Shown here: positions 60,308-64,000 of the stretch, one piece after another
Layout: each line of letters opens with the position of its first letter
Position numbering within the stretch: the first letter of the stretch is position 1
Notes under the pieces: generated by a model
What the model saw: only the letters and a program-made list of their open reading frames with translations
What the model was told of the DNA's origin: nothing
Databases searched by the model: none
DNA from: Senegalia massiliensis
GTDB lineage: Bacteria; Bacillota; Clostridia; Tissierellales; SIT17
Assembly (NCBI RefSeq): GCF_009911265.1
Contig: NZ_QXXA01000005.1
Coordinates: 248,001-312,000 of the forward strand
DNA: 64,000 nt
Direction: 5' to 3'
Program-made: the position numbers and the translations under genes

Positions 60308-60898
60308 TTAAGCTCTGTATTTCTTTTTATAACTTTTCTTATTGGTTAACTGAATACCCCCAAGTCCTGCTCCTGAAATTCCTCCAACGATATGTGCCAT
60401 TTGCGATATATTATCTTTTAATGTTATTGCATCAACTAATTCTCTACCTATAAAAATTACTGCCACTATTATAAGTGTAAGTGGAATATAACCTGATCTT
60501 GTATTTGCAAATGAACTAAGGATTATCATCATAAATACTATTCCACTTGCTCCTATAAGTCCCGTACTAAATAAGATTACATTTAAAACCCCTGTTATAA
60601 ATGTAGTAATTAATATCATTTTTATTAATGGTTTAGAACCATATTTTTCTTCTAATATAGGACCTAACAATAATATTATTAGAAAATTACTTGTAAAATG
60701 TTGCCATGAACTATGTCCTAGTACATAACTAAAAAGTCTAATATATTGCATAGGGTCATCTACAGATGTTCTATAGTTAGTAAAAATATACGTCATAAAC
60801 TCTATTCCATATATCTCTTTTAATAACAATACACCTAGTGCAGTAAAAGTAAATGTTAATGTAACTGGTGAATTATAATTAATTTTAAATCTATCCAT
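60308..60898 (-). CDS. rhomboid-family intramembrane serine protease
   Basis: 196 residues with six helices. The catalytic pair is present: serine in G-A-S-G-I-V-F on helix 4 (the G-x-S-G motif) and histidine in M-A-H-I-V-G-G on the last helix. The H-x-x-x-N region of helix 2 is seen in H-F-T-S-N-F. Cleaves substrates inside the membrane; those in Bacillus include transporters and cell-division-linked proteins. The ATG follows AAAGGA. Confidence 0.9.
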   Translation of the reverse strand: MDRFKINYNSPVTLTFTFTALGVLLLKEIYGIEFMTYIFTNYRTSVDDPMQYIRLFSYVLGHSSWQHFTSNFLIILLLGPILEEKYGSKPLIKMILITTFITGVLNVILFSTGLIGASGIVFMMIILSSFANTRSGYIPLTLIIVAVIFIGRELVDAITLKDNISQMAHIVGGISGAGLGGIQLTNKKSYKKKYRA

Positions 60899-61024
60899 AA
60901 AATCAATCCTTTACTTTTATTTATTCTATATATTCTATAAATGTAGCCTAATATCCTTTATTTTAAACTACCATTGAATTTTCGTAAGATAAAATATACA
61001 ATAATTTTAAAAGGAGACTGTAAT

Positions 61025-63163
61025 ATGCATATAAAAAATATATTAAAAGAATATTTCGGATATGATGATTTTAGACATGGACAAGAAGAACTAATACAAT
61101 CAGTATTAAACAAAAAAGATGTACTTGGTATAATGCCTACTAGTGGAGGTAAATCTATATGTTATCAAATACCTTCTTTGATACTAAAAGGTAGTACATT
61201 AGTGGTTTCTCCTCTTATTTCACTTATGAAAGATCAGGTAGATGCTCTAAATGAAATAGGAGTATCAGCTACATTTATAAATAGTACACTTACTAGCTAC
61301 GAGTTAGAAAATAGATTTAACAATATACAAAATGGAAAGTATAATCTTATCTATATAGCTCCAGAAAGATTAAATAATATAGGATTTAGAAATATAATAA
61401 AAAATATAGAAATTCCTTTCTTAGCAATAGATGAGTCACATTGTATAAGTAAGTGGGGTCATGATTTTAGACCTAGTTATAAAGAAATACCACGATTTAT
61501 AAATAGTTTAGATAAACGTCCAATAATAGGAGCTTATACTGCTACTGCTACTGAAGAAATAATAGAAGATATAAAAATACTTTTAAATTTGAATAAGCCT
61601 GAAGAAATTGTTACAGGTTTTGATAGAAAAAATCTATATTTTAAAGTTGAAAATAATATTGATAAAAGGTCATTTATATTAAATTATTTAAATGATAAAA
61701 AAGATGAATCTGGCATAATATATTGTTCTACAAGAAAAGAAGTAGAATCATTATATGAATTTTTAAATTCTAAAGGACATAAAGTAAGTTTATATCATGG
61801 TGGAATGAATAATGCAGATAGAGAAATTTCTCAACAAGATTTCATATATGATAAAATATCTATAATGATAGCTACAAATGCTTTTGGTATGGGAATAGAT
61901 AAATCAAATGTTAGGTATGTTATTCACTATAATATTCCTCAAAGTATGGAAAATTATTATCAAGAAGCTGGCAGAGCTGGTCGTGATGGAGAAGATAGTG
62001 AATGTATATTGCTTTTCTCACCTCAAGATGTAGCTAAACAAAAATTCTTGATTAGTGAAAGTCATAAAGACCCTGAAAGAGCTTCTATTAGCTATAAAAA
62101 CCTTCAATATTTAGTTGATTATGCATATAGTCATGATTGCCTAAGAGGTAAGATACTTGAATATTTTGGAGAGATAGACGTTAAATCTAATTGTAATAAC
62201 TGTAGTAACTGTAGCATTGAACATGAGTTTAAAGATGTAACTATTGAAGCTCAAAAGATACTTTCATGTGTATATAGATTAAATGAAAAGTTTGGTACCA
62301 CAGTTGTAGCTCAAGTTTTGAGTGGTTCAAAAAACAAAAAAATATTAAGCTTTAATTTAGATAAAATATCAACATATGGAATAATGAAAGATTATACTGA
62401 AAAAGGAATTAAAAATATAATAGCAATGCTAATATCTCAAGGTTATTTATCTCTTACAGAAAGTAAATATCCTATAGTAAAACTTACATCCCTTTCTAGA
62501 AAAGTATTAAAAGGAAAAGAAAAAGTATATATGGCTATAGATATGTTTAAAGATAAAAAGGAAATTACTCCTGATTATTATTTAGAGTTATTTGTAGTCT
62601 TAAAAGATTTAAGAAAAAAATTAGCATTAGAAAAAAATATACCACCTTATATTATATTTTCAGATACTACACTTAAAGAAATGGCAACTTATCTCCCTAT
62701 AGAAAAGGATTCATTTTTAAATATAAAGGGAGTTGGAGATAAAAAGTATGAATCTTATGGTGATATATTTATAGAAAAAATAAGAGATTTCAAAGAAAAA
62801 AATAATGTTAAATCCTCACCAAAACAGATAAAGTATACTGATTCTATTGAACCTAAAATTAAAACTCATATTGAAACATATAATTTGTATAGAGAAGAAA
62901 AAACAATAGATGAAATATCTGAAATTAGAAATCTTACAAAGGATACTCTATTAAACCATTTTGTAAAGTGTCAAGAAGAAGGTAAAGAAATTAATTGGAA
63001 TGATTTTGTAGACATACAAAAGGAAAAAGAAATTTTAAATGCTATTGATAATGTGGGTAAAAAATATCTGAAACCTATAAAACAAGCTATATCAGATGAT
63101 ATTAGTTATTTTGATATAAAGACAGTCATATATAGAGAAAACTATAAAAAAAGTCCTGCTTAA
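61025..63163 (+). CDS. recQ: RecQ-family ATP-dependent DNA helicase
   Basis: Unwinds DNA 3'-5' in recombination and repair. The 712 residues have T-S-G-G-K-S (Walker A), D-E-S-H (Walker B), G-R-A-G-R-D-G (motif VI) and a four-cysteine zinc region (C-L-R-G-K, then C-N-N-C-S-N-C), followed by a winged helix. A C-terminal HRDC domain (about 525-595) precedes a helical tail. The ATG at 61025 follows AAGGAG; an upstream ATG 51 bases earlier would put it inside the gene. Confidence 0.95.
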   Translation: MHIKNILKEYFGYDDFRHGQEELIQSVLNKKDVLGIMPTSGGKSICYQIPSLILKGSTLVVSPLISLMKDQVDALNEIGVSATFINSTLTSYELENRFNNIQNGKYNLIYIAPERLNNIGFRNIIKNIEIPFLAIDESHCISKWGHDFRPSYKEIPRFINSLDKRPIIGAYTATATEEIIEDIKILLNLNKPEEIVTGFDRKNLYFKVENNIDKRSFILNYLNDKKDESGIIYCSTRKEVESLYEFLNSKGHKVSLYHGGMNNADREISQQDFIYDKISIMIATNAFGMGIDKSNVRYVIHYNIPQSMENYYQEAGRAGRDGEDSECILLFSPQDVAKQKFLISESHKDPERASISYKNLQYLVDYAYSHDCLRGKILEYFGEIDVKSNCNNCSNCSIEHEFKDVTIEAQKILSCVYRLNEKFGTTVVAQVLSGSKNKKILSFNLDKISTYGIMKDYTEKGIKNIIAMLISQGYLSLTESKYPIVKLTSLSRKVLKGKEKVYMAIDMFKDKKEITPDYYLELFVVLKDLRKKLALEKNIPPYIIFSDTTLKEMATYLPIEKDSFLNIKGVGDKKYESYGDIFIEKIRDFKEKNNVKSSPKQIKYTDSIEPKIKTHIETYNLYREEKTIDEISEIRNLTKDTLLNHFVKCQEEGKEINWNDFVDIQKEKEILNAIDNVGKKYLKPIKQAISDDISYFDIKTVIYRENYKKSPA

Positions 63164-63179
63164 ATTGCAGGACTTTTTT
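63147..63179. terminator. bidirectional terminator shared by recQ and msrB
   Basis: A 13-bp stem (63147-63159 with 63167-63179) with T-runs on both strands. Both stop codons lie within or touching the hairpin. Confidence 0.85.
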
Positions 63180-63624
63180 ATTCGAATATCTTTTTATATT
63201 CACTATATCCTTCTTTTTCTAAGTCTTCTCTTTGAATAAATTTTAATGCTGCACCATTTATACAGTATCTAAGACCACCTTTATCTTTTGGACCATCTGT
63301 AAATACATGACCTAAATGAGAATCTCCTGATTTACTTCTTACTTCAGTTCTCCTCATACCATGACTTAAATCACTTTTTTCTTTTATATTTTCTTCTATA
63401 GGCTTTGTAAAACTAGGCCAGCCACAGCCTGAATCATATTTATCTTTTGAAGAAAATAGTGGTTCACCTGTAACTATATCTACATATATTCCTTCTCCCT
63501 CATTATTATTATATTCACTAGTAAAGGGTCTTTCCGTTGCATTTTCTTGAGTCACTCTATACTGTTCTTCAGTTAATTTTTCTCTTAATTCTTTGTCTGT
63601 AGGTTTATTATATTTTTCACTCAA
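63178..63624 (-). CDS. msrB: peptide-methionine (R)-S-oxide reductase
   Basis: Repairs oxidised methionine. The 148 residues contain [18 protein letters not shown] and the catalytic cysteine in R-Y-C-I-N-G-A-A-L. The two CxxC zinc pairs that many MsrB proteins have are not present, so this is the zinc-free type. The TTG start follows AAAGGGTGA. Confidence 0.93.
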   Translation of the reverse strand: MSEKYNKPTDKELREKLTEEQYRVTQENATERPFTSEYNNNEGEGIYVDIVTGEPLFSSKDKYDSGCGWPSFTKPIEENIKEKSDLSHGMRRTEVRSKSGDSHLGHVFTDGPKDKGGLRYCINGAALKFIQREDLEKEGYSEYKKIFE

Positions 63625-63685
63625 ATTATCACCCTTTCATAACCTTATAGTGATAATATACCCTATTTATGTTAATTAAAATATA

Positions 63686-64000
63686 CTAATTTTTATATGA
63701 TTTTTCAGATATTAAATTTATTATATCTACTAATTCCTTTTTTATATTACTTTTTACATTAACATCTTCTATATTTTCTACTATATTAGCTATATTTGAT
63801 AGCTTAATTTCTATATTTTTAAAATAATCTATTTGATTATTTTTTCTATCATTATTAATTTTTTTAATATCTTTTTCATGAATTTCTTGTAATTCTTCTT
63901 TATTTTTAGTATGAGATATCTTAATTTTAATATTAAACTTTTCTTTTAATTTATTTTCTATACTATGTAATATATCTTTAGATTTTTCTATATTATTATT
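63686..64000 (-). CDS. 3' end of a gene cut by the window edge
   Basis: The last 104 codons of a minus-strand gene that begins beyond 64000. The peptide is rich in Lys, Ile, Asn and Glu with heptad-like spacing (for example I-E-K-S-K-D-I-L and I-S-H-T-K-N-K-E-E-L), suggesting coiled coil, and ends L-I-S-E-K-S-Y-K-N before TAG. A cation-efflux C-terminal domain is conceivable, but no family can be claimed from this part. Confidence 0.55.
   Translation of the reverse strand, partial: NNNIEKSKDILHSIENKLKEKFNIKIKISHTKNKEELQEIHEKDIKKINNDRKNNQIDYFKNIEIKLSNIANIVENIEDVNVKSNIKKELVDIINLISEKSYKN

Noticed and set aside
1-64000. CRISPR arrays, insertion sequences, prophage genes
   Set aside because: No regularly spaced direct repeats, transposase or phage structural motifs were seen on either strand.

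Overview
This 64 kb window comes from the chromosome of a low-GC, endospore-forming Bacillota, most likely an anaerobic member of the Clostridia/Tissierellia. Evidence: very AT-rich DNA, purine-rich ribosome binding sites with frequent TTG/GTG starts, a clostridial 2[4Fe-4S] ferredoxin, the sporulation-linked genes bofA, csfB (gin), yaaT (ricT) and abrB with a Spo0A box, and a long 6S-type SRP RNA. Most genes lie on the minus strand. No prophage, insertion sequence or CRISPR array was seen.

Layout. (1) 1-3.5 kb: start of a gene leaving the window, a small acidic lipoprotein, RNase H1, a TPR-GGDEF protein and a GNAT acetyltransferase. (2) 3.6-10.8 kb: an accessory peptide-export locus. It holds a double-glycine bacteriocin-like peptide, a C39-peptidase ABC exporter, an HlyD-type accessory protein and two paralogous membrane proteins that may confer immunity. 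At its head are a 44-codon secreted prepeptide and a divergent HTH-TPR regulator, which together look like an RRNPP quorum-sensing pair. (3) 10.8-15.2 kb: nurA-herA plus an HD protein whose nucleotidyltransferase active site is degenerate. (4) 15.3-35 kb: the conserved origin-proximal Firmicutes block in the order abrB, rsmI, yabB, ferredoxin, yaaT, holB, darA, tmk, yaaO-like, csfB, rplY, bofA, yaaL, recR, yaaK, dnaX, SRP RNA, tRNA-Ser. It is interrupted between darA and tmk by a five-gene transporter cassette and between yaaL and recR by a CBS-ACT protein and a pirin. (5) 35-40 kb: YtxH and DUF948-like proteins, pncB, DUF2254 and YitT membrane proteins. (6) 40-46 kb: a complete pyrBICFKDE operon with a PyrR-type attenuator. 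(7) 46-53 kb: an AcpS-NnrD fusion, an ABC permease fused to a dead M28-like domain, a lipoprotein and an XPD-type helicase with a PD-(D/E)XK domain. (8) 52.8-64 kb: cadC-cadA, an AbgT transporter with an M20 peptidase, TraB protein, a decayed lipid kinase, rhomboid, RecQ, MsrB and a gene cut by the window edge.

How it fits together. The syntenic block couples DNA replication and repair (dnaX, holB, recR, tmk), translation (rplY, rsmI, SRP RNA, tRNA) and sporulation control. The pyr operon makes UMP and is probably controlled by PyrR-dependent attenuation; pyrR itself is not in the window. The most interesting candidate system is the peptide locus: a prepeptide/receptor pair divergent over a 14-bp-arm palindrome, heading a colinear run of export, toxin and putative immunity genes. 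Other unusual items are the transporter cassette with no ATPase, several domain fusions and three proteins with lost catalytic motifs.

All family assignments were made by reading translated sequence and motifs; no database search was possible.
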